NCBI RefSeq assembly: GCF_018736065.1
Contig: NZ_CP076128.1
Span: 2,418,001-2,482,000 of the forward strand
Direction: 5' to 3'
DNA from: Flammeovirga kamogawensis
GTDB lineage: Bacteria; Bacteroidota; Bacteroidia; Cytophagales; Flammeovirgaceae
DNA length: 64,000 bases
Shown here one piece after another: positions 46,105 to 55,250 of the stretch. The translations under genes were made by a program, and so were the position numbers. Under the pieces are notes generated by a model. That model was not told the origin of the DNA and made no database searches. It was given only the letters and a program-made list of their open reading frames with translations. Numbering within the stretch: position 1 is the first letter of the stretch; each line of letters begins with the position of its first letter.

Positions 46105-49074
46105 TTAGATATTATCCAGCACGTCTTTAAAGTTTTCACCAGCATTTAAACCAATTTTTTTTCTTAAACGGTATCTAGCTTTTTCTACACCTCTTGTAGA
46201 AATATTTAATAGTGTTGCTATTTCTTTGGTAGTCAGTTCTAACTTTAAATAAGCCATTAATTTTAAATAGGTAAGCGTTAAATCTGGGTATTTTTCTTTC
46301 GCTCTTTTAAAGAAGTCTTTATGAATTTGGTCAAAATGTTGTTCAAAATATTCCCAATCATCTTCAATCTTAAAGCCTGTATCAATTATTTTTAGTAACC
46401 CTCCTACTTCTTTCTTTACTTCTTCATTTTCTATATTATCAGAGAAATTATTTATGTTTGATTTCACCTGATTCATCATTTCATTTTTATTGACCATAAG
46501 TAAAGTATTAGACATCAATTTGGTATTATGAAGATCCAATTCGGCTTTTTTCTCTTTTACTTCACTTTCTAGCTGTAGTTTTTCTAATTTAATTTGATCC
46601 TGCTCAGACTTAACTCTTTCTAGTTCTACTTCACGTTCTAAGAATTCTTTTTCTCTTTTCATTTTGAGGTACCTTAAACGCCAAAACAACCAAAATAAAA
46701 AGAGCACAATTACACCAATTATTATTTTAAATGATCTGGTTTCGTAAAAAGGTGGAAGTATCTTAAATTTTATTGCTTTTGATGGCTGAACAGGCCCCAT
46801 ATTATTTACTCTCACTCGTAAAGTATAATCACCTTGGTCTAAATTGGTAAAAGTAACAGATCGTCCTTTAGGCAAAGTGATCCAATATTTATTAAAACCT
46901 TCCAAGTAATATTCAAAAGTCACTTTTTCTGAATAAGCGTAAGTAACGGCAGAAAAGGTAAATGTGAGTACATTCTCTTTTTTAAAGAATTGAAGTTCCT
47001 CTTTCATTAAAAGCGGTTTATCTAAAACAACTCTATCGTTAATTGATTTACCCACAGAAATATCCTCATTAAATATTTTTAATCCCGTAAAAATTACATC
47101 AATTTTTTCGTGTTGTTCATTTATCTCTTTGGGTGTGAAAAACACTAATCCGTTTACCGTACCTAAGTAGATTTCTCCTGTTGGAGACTTTTCGACTGCT
47201 CCGTGAAAAAAAGTATTTTCTATAAGTCCATCACTTTCATCAAATCGAATGATTGTTTCATCCTCCTTCACTTTTGAAAGTCCATTATCTGTAGTAATCC
47301 ATAAGTTCTGATTGTTATCTTCAATTACCCCTACAATGATATCACTTGATAATCCATCTTTTTTCTTTAGTACACTAAAACTGTCTTTATTTCTATTGTA
47401 TTGGTACAGTCCTTCTCCAGTTCCTATCCATAAACGGCCTTTAGTATCTTCATGAATAGCATTGATATATCCATTTTTTAATGTAGAATTTTCATCTTCT
47501 GGCAAGTAAACTCTCCATCTTTTTTGAACAGGATCATAACAGTTTAAACCGTAAGATGTTCCCATCCAGATCAAGCCATAGCTATCTCTAGTAATTGCTC
47601 TAATAAAATTGATAGATAAGTTACTATTTGGATCATGGGATTGTAAAAGCTCTACAGATTTATCTTTTAAATCAAGAATAAGAACACCTCCACCATGTGT
47701 TCCAATCCACATTTCTTGGTGTATATCTTCATAAAAACACCGTACATCTCTATCTGGTAATTCTATTCCCCAATCCTTTTCTATATTAATAAATTTATTT
47801 TCTTTTGGCTGATAAATGTAGACTCCTTCCAAGTAGGTTCCCATCCAAATCCATCCTCTACTATCTTTATATAAGCTTAGAATTTTATCAGGAACATCAC
47901 GATTACACAATTGATCTACCACTTGAACTTTCCCTTCTGATAGAACATTTAGTTTTCCGCCATCTGTACCGATCCATAATTTATCTTTATCATAAAGTAA
48001 TGTTGCTACTTGAGAGTGGCTTAAAGAATATTTTTCTGTTGGATTATATGGAATACTTTTTAATCCTTTTGTGTGGTTTTTAATACTTACTCCTCCTTGA
48101 TAATGTCCCACCCAGAGGTTTTGTTTTTTATCAATAAATAATGATCTCACCACATTATTAGCTAATACATTGGCTTGGTTTACTTTCTTATCCCAATGTG
48201 TACTCTTTCCTGATGCTATATCATAAGTATAAATACCCTGCCCATCTGTGGCAATATATAACTTACCATTACTCTGTTCTAGATCAAAAATAAGTGATGA
48301 TGTACTTTTAGATGAAGCTGAATAATTTACTTTAGAAAACTGAAATGTTGTGATATCATATTTATATAAACCATCTCCATAAGAAGAAATAAGTAGTGTA
48401 TTATTACCAATATCTTCGGCATCACTAAATGCAAAAAATGGTTCATATTTATCGTAACCAGTAAACTCATAAACAATTTTATCCATTGTAGAATTAAGAA
48501 CAACAATTCCTTTCTCATGAGAAAAAATCCATAATTGTCCTCTTTTATCTAAAAATAAATTCTCTATTCTTATTCCAACATCTTTAACTATTCTCTTATT
48601 TACAATCGAAAAAAAACTCTTCGTATTCGTATTAAATCCTCTAACACCACCACCGTTTGTTCCTACTATTAAAACTGAATCTGATAATGATAGAATTCTC
48701 ATTATTGGTACATCATAATTGCTGTACGGACTTTTTGATGGGTATTGTTTGAAGGTATCGTCTTCTATATTAAAAAGATCTAAAGAACTTGCTGTTCCAA
48801 CCCAAAATTCTTTCTCATTAATATATAAAAGAGAAAGTACTTGATTGTTTGAAAGACCCTTACTCGTTGACTTCGTATAATTTTTAAAAGAATGTGCATC
48901 ATACCTTGATAATCCATTATCTGTTGCCACCCAAATAAACCCAAAGTCATCCTGACAAAACTGATTTATTGTATTGTGAGGCAAACCATCTTTCATAGAG
49001 AGCGTATGAAAAACAGGAAGTTGCCCATACATTTTTAATGAAATTAGAAGTAAGAAGAGTGTTAGTTGTTTCAT
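46105..49074 (-). CDS. membrane-spanning sensor-regulator: propeller repeats, Y_Y_Y domain, LuxR-type HTH
   Basis: The 989-residue protein has a signal (LKMYGQLPVF), then two-component-regulator propeller repeats to about residue 690 (FGFIWVATDNGLSRYD, RGWIWMGTYLEGVYIY and further WxGT units), a Y_Y_Y domain near 700-785 (FEYYLEGFNKYWITLP), one membrane helix near 790-810, a long coiled coil, and a C-terminal HTH: LTTKEIATLLNISTRGVEKARYRLRKK. There is no histidine kinase, so it is a one-piece membrane transcription factor that probably binds oligosaccharides outside and DNA inside. It lies downstream of the GH8 and GH5 genes on the same strand and is the best nearby candidate to bind the TACGAC repeats. 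Confidence 0.88.
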   Translation of the reverse strand: MKQLTLFLLLISLKMYGQLPVFHTLSMKDGLPHNTINQFCQDDFGFIWVATDNGLSRYDAHSFKNYTKSTSKGLSNNQVLSLLYINEKEFWVGTASSLDLFNIEDDTFKQYPSKSPYSNYDVPIMRILSLSDSVLIVGTNGGGVRGFNTNTKSFFSIVNKRIVKDVGIRIENLFLDKRGQLWIFSHEKGIVVLNSTMDKIVYEFTGYDKYEPFFAFSDAEDIGNNTLLISSYGDGLYKYDITTFQFSKVNYSASSKSTSSLIFDLEQSNGKLYIATDGQGIYTYDIASGKSTHWDKKVNQANVLANNVVRSLFIDKKQNLWVGHYQGGVSIKNHTKGLKSIPYNPTEKYSLSHSQVATLLYDKDKLWIGTDGGKLNVLSEGKVQVVDQLCNRDVPDKILSLYKDSRGWIWMGTYLEGVYIYQPKENKFINIEKDWGIELPDRDVRCFYEDIHQEMWIGTHGGGVLILDLKDKSVELLQSHDPNSNLSINFIRAITRDSYGLIWMGTSYGLNCYDPVQKRWRVYLPEDENSTLKNGYINAIHEDTKGRLWIGTGEGLYQYNRNKDSFSVLKKKDGLSSDIIVGVIEDNNQNLWITTDNGLSKVKEDETIIRFDESDGLIENTFFHGAVEKSPTGEIYLGTVNGLVFFTPKEINEQHEKIDVIFTGLKIFNEDISVGKSINDRVVLDKPLLMKEELQFFKKENVLTFTFSAVTYAYSEKVTFEYYLEGFNKYWITLPKGRSVTFTNLDQGDYTLRVRVNNMGPVQPSKAIKFKILPPFYETRSFKIIIGVIVLFLFWLFWRLRYLKMKREKEFLEREVELERVKSEQDQIKLEKLQLESEVKEKKAELDLHNTKLMSNTLLMVNKNEMMNQVKSNINNFSDNIENEEVKKEVGGLLKIIDTGFKIEDDWEYFEQHFDQIHKDFFKRAKEKYPDLTLTYLKLMAYLKLELTTKEIATLLNISTRGVEKARYRLRKKIGLNAGENFKDVLDNI

Positions 49075-49201
49075 AGCTGGTAAAATAAATATCGTTAGAA
49101 TATAGTAGGAGTAAACACTCCAATATAATCATGTTTGCATAAAAAATTGTTAACGCTAAAAGTAACAACTTTAATTTAGTTCTTTCCTAAAAAAATAGAA
49201 T

Positions 49202-49241
49202 AAAAAAAACTTCTCTCCTACAGTATAGAAGAGAAGTTCTT
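49202..49241 (-). terminator. terminator of the GH8 gene
   Basis: AACTTCTCT (49208-49216) pairs with AGAGAAGTT (49230-49238), and the minus strand continues into a T-run from 49209 down to 49202. It closely resembles the GH5 terminator at 51961-52000. Confidence 0.82.
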
Positions 49242-49262
49242 TCTGTTAAAATTGATGTGAAA

Positions 49263-51626
49263 TTACTTTACAATCAATTTAATTTTTTGAATACTATCTA
49301 CATATTCAACTGTAATAATATAAAGCCCTTTATTAAAGACACTTCTTGCTATTTGTGTTTTATTTGATATTGTTTGAGTAGAATAGATAGTTTTACCTTC
49401 CAAATCAAATACTCTTACTTGTGCACCTATAGTGTTAGCAGGATGATTAATAAATACATCTTCTTCTGTAACAGGGTTTGGATAAACTACTGTTTCTGTA
49501 AAGTTAGAAGTTAAAGACTCGGCAGATGTACGTCCATTAGAAGACGTTCCCATAATCTCTACATGTGCCCAACTTTCTTGTCCTTTAAAAGTAACATAAT
49601 ATTTACCGTCTTGCTTTGCAGGAAGATTATTCATCCATAAATTTGTTACATCTACTCCATTAATTGTAACAGATTGTGCCCCCCAAGAGTTGATATAATC
49701 AATATCTTCAGAAGTAACCCAACATTGTTCCTCTACACCATCATAAGAAAAATCTAATGTTATAGGCTGTGAAGTTTCACAACCTCCAGTTTCATCACCT
49801 TCTGTCACAGTAATCATTACTGCTGCATTAATTTGTGCGTTACTACTTTGAGCCGTAATTGTTGCTTGTCCTTTTGCAACAGCTACTACTTCTCCTGTTG
49901 AACTTACTGTAGCAATTGATGTGTTTGAAGACGACCACGTAATACTTTTATCGGTAGCATTTGCAGGTACTACTTCTGCTGATAATTGAGTTGTAGCATT
50001 CACTTTTAAAGTTGTTGCATTCGCTTGAAGATTTAAGCCTGAAACAGCAATATCATTACCACCAACTTTAGAAAAAGAAAACCAATTGATGTTGAAACCT
50101 CCAATGTTTGCTTTAATACCAATTTCATATTCACCAGCTGATAAAGCTATTGTATGTTCAACAGTTTCCCAGTTTTGCCATCCACCTGTAGAAGGTATTG
50201 CAACTGTACCTAAAACATTTGCACCTGCATTTGTATCAATTTGTAGTTCGTTACCCCCGTTTAAAGAAGCAATTCTATACGATACTTTATAATTGCCAGC
50301 TTCAGCTACAGAAATTTTGTAACTCATCCAATCTTCGTCATCAATGTAACCAATGTTAGACCCACCGTTATTATCTAAAGTAGCTTCTACTTGTATTCCA
50401 GACATTGCACAAAAATCTTCGCTTTCTATTTGAGCAGGAAGAGCTACAGCAGTACATTCTACAGGTCCGCCCTCTAATGGATTCCAGAAGTTACCTGTAA
50501 TTGTAAACATGTACAAAGCGTACAACGTAGTGTTAAAATAGCCACTTGGCGATTTATTTACTAAATAGTTATACGCTCCATCTATCTTATCCTGACCTGC
50601 TGGTGCATACATATAAGATGTTGCAAATGCTCCAGAGAAAGTTGCACTGTTATTTGTTCCGTAAGATGATCCATCCATATTGTAACCATCTACAATACTT
50701 CCTAAGCCACCTTTTGCTTCTGTAAATTGGTAACTTTGATTTATGTAATCACCTGCTTCAGAAACACCGAACCAAGCATAATCTGTTGCCATTCTCCAAG
50801 GAGTACGAGCCGCATCGTAATGATATTTTGTTCCACCTTGAAAATATCCACTAGCATCACCAGAAAAAGATCCACCCGAAGTACACCAGTCTGGAACTAA
50901 TCCATAAGAAGGGTTTAAAGTTGATTTTATGTTAGCTAGTATCTCATAACATTTTGCTACCACTCCATTCCAATAGCCTTGATCGTTAGTATATTCTCCA
51001 AATACTCTAAAGTAAGCAGGTGTAAAATAAGATGGGTTAGTAATGTTATCGCCACCCCAACCTGGGCCAGGTCTAGGCACAAGCGTTGAAGAGATTTCTT
51101 TGTCTTTAATAATACCAATCATGTCTCTGGCTAAAGCTCCATAATTTAGAGCTCCTCCGCTACCCCAATTTGCTTCTGCAACTATTAGAGCAAAAGCATA
51201 ATCAAATTCTGCATCGGCAGCACCACCTGTGCATCGGCCATCACCGTAGCCACAATCTGTAGCTACTTCCCAACAACCTTGGATTTTCCAATCCATTACA
51301 CCATCCGCATTTTTAAAACGGTTATAGTACTTTGTTAGACCATCAAAAACATCTCTGTCTTTTGCATAAGCAGAAAGAAGCATACCGTATGCAATACCTT
51401 CAGAAACAGATTGGCTAGGGTTATCGAATCTTACTCTAAATTCTCCTGTTTCGTTACAATACTCTAAATAACCGTTTTTCCAGTTATTATAAGAAGCCAT
51501 TGCTGCACTGTTGCTTCTTGCACTTGGCATATTACCATGTGGATAGTTTACTGAGTTTAGCGACTGACCAAGTAGTAAATGGCTCGTCAAAATCATAGTA
51601 AATAAAAAAATAATTCTTTTCATCAT
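49263..51626 (-). CDS. GH8 glycoside hydrolase with CBM6, Ig-like, CBM64-like and T9SS modules
   Basis: The 787-residue protein has a signal ending LLLGQ, a GH8 catalytic domain (about 25-390) with QSVSEGIAYGMLLSAYA (general acid Glu) and DAEFDYAFALIVAE, then a CBM6 (about 400-520, ending GGFNINWFSFS), a BIG2 Ig-like domain (about 530-605, SITWSSSNTSIATVS), a CBM64-like module (about 615-690, with FSYDGVEEQCWVTS, INSWG, NLWMN and SWAHVEI), and a T9SS sorting domain. GH8 enzymes cut beta-1,4-glucans, mixed-linkage glucan or chitosan; the CBM64-like module points to crystalline cellulose. Its promoter shares the TACGAC repeat with the GH5 gene. Confidence 0.92.
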   Translation of the reverse strand: MMKRIIFLFTMILTSHLLLGQSLNSVNYPHGNMPSARSNSAAMASYNNWKNGYLEYCNETGEFRVRFDNPSQSVSEGIAYGMLLSAYAKDRDVFDGLTKYYNRFKNADGVMDWKIQGCWEVATDCGYGDGRCTGGAADAEFDYAFALIVAEANWGSGGALNYGALARDMIGIIKDKEISSTLVPRPGPGWGGDNITNPSYFTPAYFRVFGEYTNDQGYWNGVVAKCYEILANIKSTLNPSYGLVPDWCTSGGSFSGDASGYFQGGTKYHYDAARTPWRMATDYAWFGVSEAGDYINQSYQFTEAKGGLGSIVDGYNMDGSSYGTNNSATFSGAFATSYMYAPAGQDKIDGAYNYLVNKSPSGYFNTTLYALYMFTITGNFWNPLEGGPVECTAVALPAQIESEDFCAMSGIQVEATLDNNGGSNIGYIDDEDWMSYKISVAEAGNYKVSYRIASLNGGNELQIDTNAGANVLGTVAIPSTGGWQNWETVEHTIALSAGEYEIGIKANIGGFNINWFSFSKVGGNDIAVSGLNLQANATTLKVNATTQLSAEVVPANATDKSITWSSSNTSIATVSSTGEVVAVAKGQATITAQSSNAQINAAVMITVTEGDETGGCETSQPITLDFSYDGVEEQCWVTSEDIDYINSWGAQSVTINGVDVTNLWMNNLPAKQDGKYYVTFKGQESWAHVEIMGTSSNGRTSAESLTSNFTETVVYPNPVTEEDVFINHPANTIGAQVRVFDLEGKTIYSTQTISNKTQIARSVFNKGLYIITVEYVDSIQKIKLIVK

Positions 51627-51657
51627 AAAAAATATTTATTAGTGTATTTAGAACACT

Positions 51658-51665
51658 CAAATATT
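51658..51665 (-). promoter_or_regulatory. -7-like element of the GH8 gene
   Basis: The minus strand reads AATATTTG (with TA just before, TAATATTTG), close to TAnnTTTG, 31 bp before the ATG. The identical octamer is found at the same place relative to the operator in front of the GH5 gene. Confidence 0.6.
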
Positions 51666-51697
51666 AGCTATTGGATCTTGAGTTCTATTTTTTTAGG

Positions 51698-51714
51698 TAC
51701 GACAACCCTACGAC
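51698..51714 (-). promoter_or_regulatory. TACGAC-N5-TACGAC direct repeat upstream of the GH8 gene
   Basis: TACGAC at 51698-51703 and 51709-51714 (GTCGTA on the coding strand), an 11-bp period, so both copies face one side of DNA. It ends exactly 32 nt before the -7-like element. The GH5 gene has the same arrangement. Confidence 0.7.
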
Positions 51715-51960
51715 TTCCACTGTTATTGATGTAGACAAAAACTCCCTTCATATAAAAAACATTTCGTTTTCTAAGATGAAGTAAACACCCAACCTGTTTA
51801 TTTTTAACAAGTTAACTATACGTTAAGAATACTATTTAGAATAAGACAGATAAACGAAAGTAGACTGTTTAATAAACATAGATTTGAAACTAGACTCTGC
51901 TGATATCTCAATAATAAAAACCTTACTCAGTGTATTATTTAAACGGTAGTAATGTATTTA

Positions 51961-52000
51961 AACAAAGAAACTTCTCTCCCACATAGCAGAAGAGAAGTTC
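51961..52000 (-). terminator. terminator of the GH5 gene
   Basis: AACTTCTCT (51969-51977) pairs with AGAGAAGTT (51991-51999), close in sequence to the GH8 terminator, with a T-rich stretch after it on the minus strand. It begins 24 bp after the stop. Confidence 0.8.
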
Positions 52001-52023
52001 TATTCCAATTTACAATACAATAA

Positions 52024-54945
52024 TTATTGCACAACTAATTTTATCTTTTCAACCTTATCTAAATACTGAATAGTAATAATATACAATCCTTTATTGAAGG
52101 TCTTTTTATCTATTTTTGTTTCTTCTGATGTGACAATAGAAGAATAAACATTCTTTCCCTCTACATCAAAAATATTTATTTCTGCTCCTAGAGATTCAAT
52201 AGGATGACTAATATGAACACTACCTGTAGAAATAGGGTTTGGATATACCTTAGAAGAAACCTTATTGAGTTCACTATTCAAACTTTCTCTCTGATTAGAA
52301 TTACCTGCTCCTTCAATTTCGATATGCGCCCAAGATTCAGCCCCCTTAAAAGTGATGTAATATTTCCCATTCTCTTTTGCAGGAAAGTTATTCACCCAAA
52401 GGTTTGTAATATCAACCCCATTAATAGTAACAGATTGCGTACCCCAAGAGTTAATATAATTAATAGTACCAGATACTACCCAACATTGTTCTTCTACACC
52501 ATCATATGAGAAATTTAAAGTAATTGGTGTTGCACTTTCACAACCTCCTACTATTTCTTCATTTTCCACGGTAATTGTACATAATGCATTCACCTGTGCA
52601 TTACTACTTTGTGCTGTAATAATAACATTCCCTTCTGCTAATGTAATTACTTCTCCTGTCGAAGAAACAGTAGCAACCGCTGTATTAGAAGACGTCCAAG
52701 TCACCGACTTATCAGATGCATTTGCAGGTAAAACAGCTGCTGATAATTGTAATGACTGATTTACTGATAAGTTTGCTGTTGCTTGTGATAAAGATAATCC
52801 TGTAACTGCTACAGTCTCACTCGTTGTTTTAGAAAATTGAAGTGCTTTAATGTTAAAACCACCTTTTTCAAATACAAACTTTACTTCTTTAGTACCTGTA
52901 GTTACAGACGCTGTTCCGCTTTCTTGAATTGAAAATGCTTCCCATCCTCCTGTGCTACTTACCTGTTTAGTTCCTGTCACATTTACACCGTCAATCTCAA
53001 TATGATATTCTCCTCCAGTACTATTTGCTGCTAAAGAAGTAGAAATCACGTATTCTCCGCCTTCTGTAAAATTCACGGTATATTTTAACCACTCATTATC
53101 CTTTGTCTCTCCAATATAATAGGCACCATTTCCACCAATTTGATAGATATCTACCGCATCGTTTCTAAAAGTCCAATTAACATTCCATATGGCTCCATCT
53201 CCATAATCACCAACTGCTCCTTGTTCAAAGTAAGCGTAGCCTTGTTTTCCTAAATCATAATTTACAGCTGTAATATTATCCGAAGGAATGTTTACCATTT
53301 CATAAGCCTTAGTTACTGTTGTCCCTACTCCTCTTGTTGTGGCATCAATAACAGAATAATTATATACACAGTTATCTATTCTTGTGTTAGTAGCCCATTG
53401 CATTAAAGCAGCTTTTGCATTGGCTACAGATGGTTTTGCTCCTTCACCATTCCAATATTTCAATACATCTTGCATTCCTTGTGGCATATCAACTTTTAAT
53501 AAACCTTGAATTTGATTTATCTTTTTTAAAGGCCAGAAAGAGTAACCAATATTATTCGAGTTAAGTAATTCAAAATTCTCACTATACCATTGGTTAGAGT
53601 TTTCTCCAGTTTCTCCACACCATATAGGCGTATTTGTTGAGTTTCTAAGGTCTATAAATTCTTGGATTGATCCCTGATCTACATCTGACCAATATTTATG
53701 AAAAGCATACACCATATTATTATCAAAGGCAGGAGTCAAACCTCTAAAATCATTTGCCCACCAGTTACCTTCTATAAATACAATATGATTACTATCTACT
53801 TGTCTTAACTCCCATAAAATAGATGTATAAAGGTCAGATAGCATTTCATTCTGATCGCCTAATTCCCAATTTGTCTCATTTAATAAATCGTAGCCTGCAA
53901 TCCACTCTTCATCAGCATATCTAGATGCAATTTCTCTCCATAAATGTACTGTTTTTGATCTATTCTCTCCGCTTTCCCATAACGATGGATAGGCTGGATT
54001 ATAATCTGATATTGGCTGATCCTCACCTTGACCACCTGGAGCTGCATGTAAATCTAAAATTAAATAAACTTGATGTTGCTTACACCAAGCTAACAAATTA
54101 TCGATAAGGTTATAACCTCTAGAAATAACCGTACTTTGCCCCTCCACAGGTTCCTCTTGAATAGGTAACGTGAATAAATTATAGTGCAATGGCACACGAA
54201 TACTATTAAAACCCCATTCTTTTATTTGAATAACATCTGCTTCCGTTACCATATTGTCTAACCAAGCATCATAAAATTCTTGTTTGTTTTGTTCGCCAAT
54301 TACATCAATAATTCCTTGCTCAATTTCCCATTGTGGACCAAAAGGAACTTCCATTATATAGCCTTCTTGTACCATCCAACCATCAAGGTTTATAGCATTT
54401 AATAGAATATTAGTTCCATTTCCATCTACAATGTTTTTTCCAGAAGTATGTAAGAAATTATTTTGAGGTTGTACATTTCCTGTAATACTAAACCAATTGA
54501 TGTTAAACCCACCAATGTTTGCTTTAATACCAATTTCATACTCTCCTTGAGGAAGTGAAATATCATGAGTTATTGTTTGCCAAGTTTGCCATCCACCTGT
54601 TGCAGGTACAGTAATAGTACCTAAAACAGTTGCGCCTTTATCTTTGTCAATCTGAATTTCGTTACCTCCATTAGCAGAAGCCACTCTGTAAGATAGCGTA
54701 TAAGTACCACTTGCAGGTACACTGATATTGTAACTCATCCAATCGTCATCGTCAATATAACCTATATTAAGGTTACCCGATTCGTCTTGTGTTTGCTCGG
54801 TTTGTATTCCCGACATTCCACAGTAATTTTCACTCTCAATTTGAGATGGAATTACTATAGTGTTACAGTTATTAATAGTTAGTATTTCTCCTACTACAAT
54901 CTGGTTTGCAAGTAATAGAAGTAAAATAGAAAGAGCTTGTTTCAT
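52024..54945 (-). CDS. GH5 endoglucanase with CBM6 modules, Ig-like, CBM64-like and T9SS modules
   Basis: The 973-residue protein starts with a signal (LLLANQIVVGE), an N-terminal CBM6 (about 25-155, ending GGFNINWFSITG), a GH5 catalytic domain (about 160-510) with LILDLHAAPGGQG, the acid/base Glu in YDLLNETNW and the nucleophile Glu in WCGETGEN, then a second CBM6/35-like module (about 560-690, GGFNIKALQFSK), a BIG2 domain (about 695-775), a CBM64-like module (about 785-865, with FSYDGVEEQCWVVS, NLWVN, SWAHIEI) and a T9SS sorting domain. GH5 of this type cuts beta-1,4-glucans. The tail modules and terminator are closely related to those of the GH8 gene, and the two enzymes probably work together on cellulose. 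Confidence 0.93.
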   Translation of the reverse strand: MKQALSILLLLLANQIVVGEILTINNCNTIVIPSQIESENYCGMSGIQTEQTQDESGNLNIGYIDDDDWMSYNISVPASGTYTLSYRVASANGGNEIQIDKDKGATVLGTITVPATGGWQTWQTITHDISLPQGEYEIGIKANIGGFNINWFSITGNVQPQNNFLHTSGKNIVDGNGTNILLNAINLDGWMVQEGYIMEVPFGPQWEIEQGIIDVIGEQNKQEFYDAWLDNMVTEADVIQIKEWGFNSIRVPLHYNLFTLPIQEEPVEGQSTVISRGYNLIDNLLAWCKQHQVYLILDLHAAPGGQGEDQPISDYNPAYPSLWESGENRSKTVHLWREIASRYADEEWIAGYDLLNETNWELGDQNEMLSDLYTSILWELRQVDSNHIVFIEGNWWANDFRGLTPAFDNNMVYAFHKYWSDVDQGSIQEFIDLRNSTNTPIWCGETGENSNQWYSENFELLNSNNIGYSFWPLKKINQIQGLLKVDMPQGMQDVLKYWNGEGAKPSVANAKAALMQWATNTRIDNCVYNYSVIDATTRGVGTTVTKAYEMVNIPSDNITAVNYDLGKQGYAYFEQGAVGDYGDGAIWNVNWTFRNDAVDIYQIGGNGAYYIGETKDNEWLKYTVNFTEGGEYVISTSLAANSTGGEYHIEIDGVNVTGTKQVSSTGGWEAFSIQESGTASVTTGTKEVKFVFEKGGFNIKALQFSKTTSETVAVTGLSLSQATANLSVNQSLQLSAAVLPANASDKSVTWTSSNTAVATVSSTGEVITLAEGNVIITAQSSNAQVNALCTITVENEEIVGGCESATPITLNFSYDGVEEQCWVVSGTINYINSWGTQSVTINGVDITNLWVNNFPAKENGKYYITFKGAESWAHIEIEGAGNSNQRESLNSELNKVSSKVYPNPISTGSVHISHPIESLGAEINIFDVEGKNVYSSIVTSEETKIDKKTFNKGLYIITIQYLDKVEKIKLVVQ

Positions 54946-54974
54946 AATCTAAAAATTAGTGTTGATAATACACA

Positions 54975-54982
54975 AATATTCA
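54975..54982 (-). promoter_or_regulatory. -7-like element of the GH5 gene
   Basis: AATATTTG on the minus strand, 29 bp before the ATG, identical to the octamer before the GH8 gene. Confidence 0.6.
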
Positions 54983-55014
54983 TTAAAGCATCAAAAAAGC
55001 CATATTTTTCACTA

Positions 55015-55031
55015 CGACAAACCTACGACAA
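55015..55031 (-). promoter_or_regulatory. TACGAC-N5-TACGAC direct repeat upstream of the GH5 gene
   Basis: Part of a tandem repeat of CTACGACAAAC: TACGAC at 55015-55020 and 55026-55031. The spacing to the -7-like element is 32 nt, identical to the GH8 promoter. Confidence 0.72.
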
Positions 55032-55250
55032 ACCCTCTTTATATGTAAATAAGAGCACTTTTTAGAGATAAATCAGTTTGACAAGATAAAATACAGAGAA
55101 AAATTTAAAAATGATTTTCAAAAGAGTTACTCATCTTTTTTTAAAGAAAATATTTATAAAGACAGTTCATTTACTAATATCAAAAAATATATAATTTGTA
55201 TTTAGCTTAGAAATCAACAAACTTAGCTTAATGAAAAAAAGCTACTGCAA

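Larger units (their letters stand above)
51627..52023. other. intergenic region between GH5 and GH8 genes
   Basis: 397 bp without a gene. The left part holds the GH8 promoter (-7-like element and TACGAC repeat), the right end holds the GH5 terminator. In between is AT-rich DNA with no further feature seen. Confidence 0.6.
54946..55250. other. divergent promoter region of GH5 and histidine kinase genes
   Basis: 305 bp without a gene. The left part holds the GH5 -7-like element and TACGAC repeat. On the right, TATAATTTG (about 55189-55197) is a near match to the -7 consensus for the kinase gene. Confidence 0.5.
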
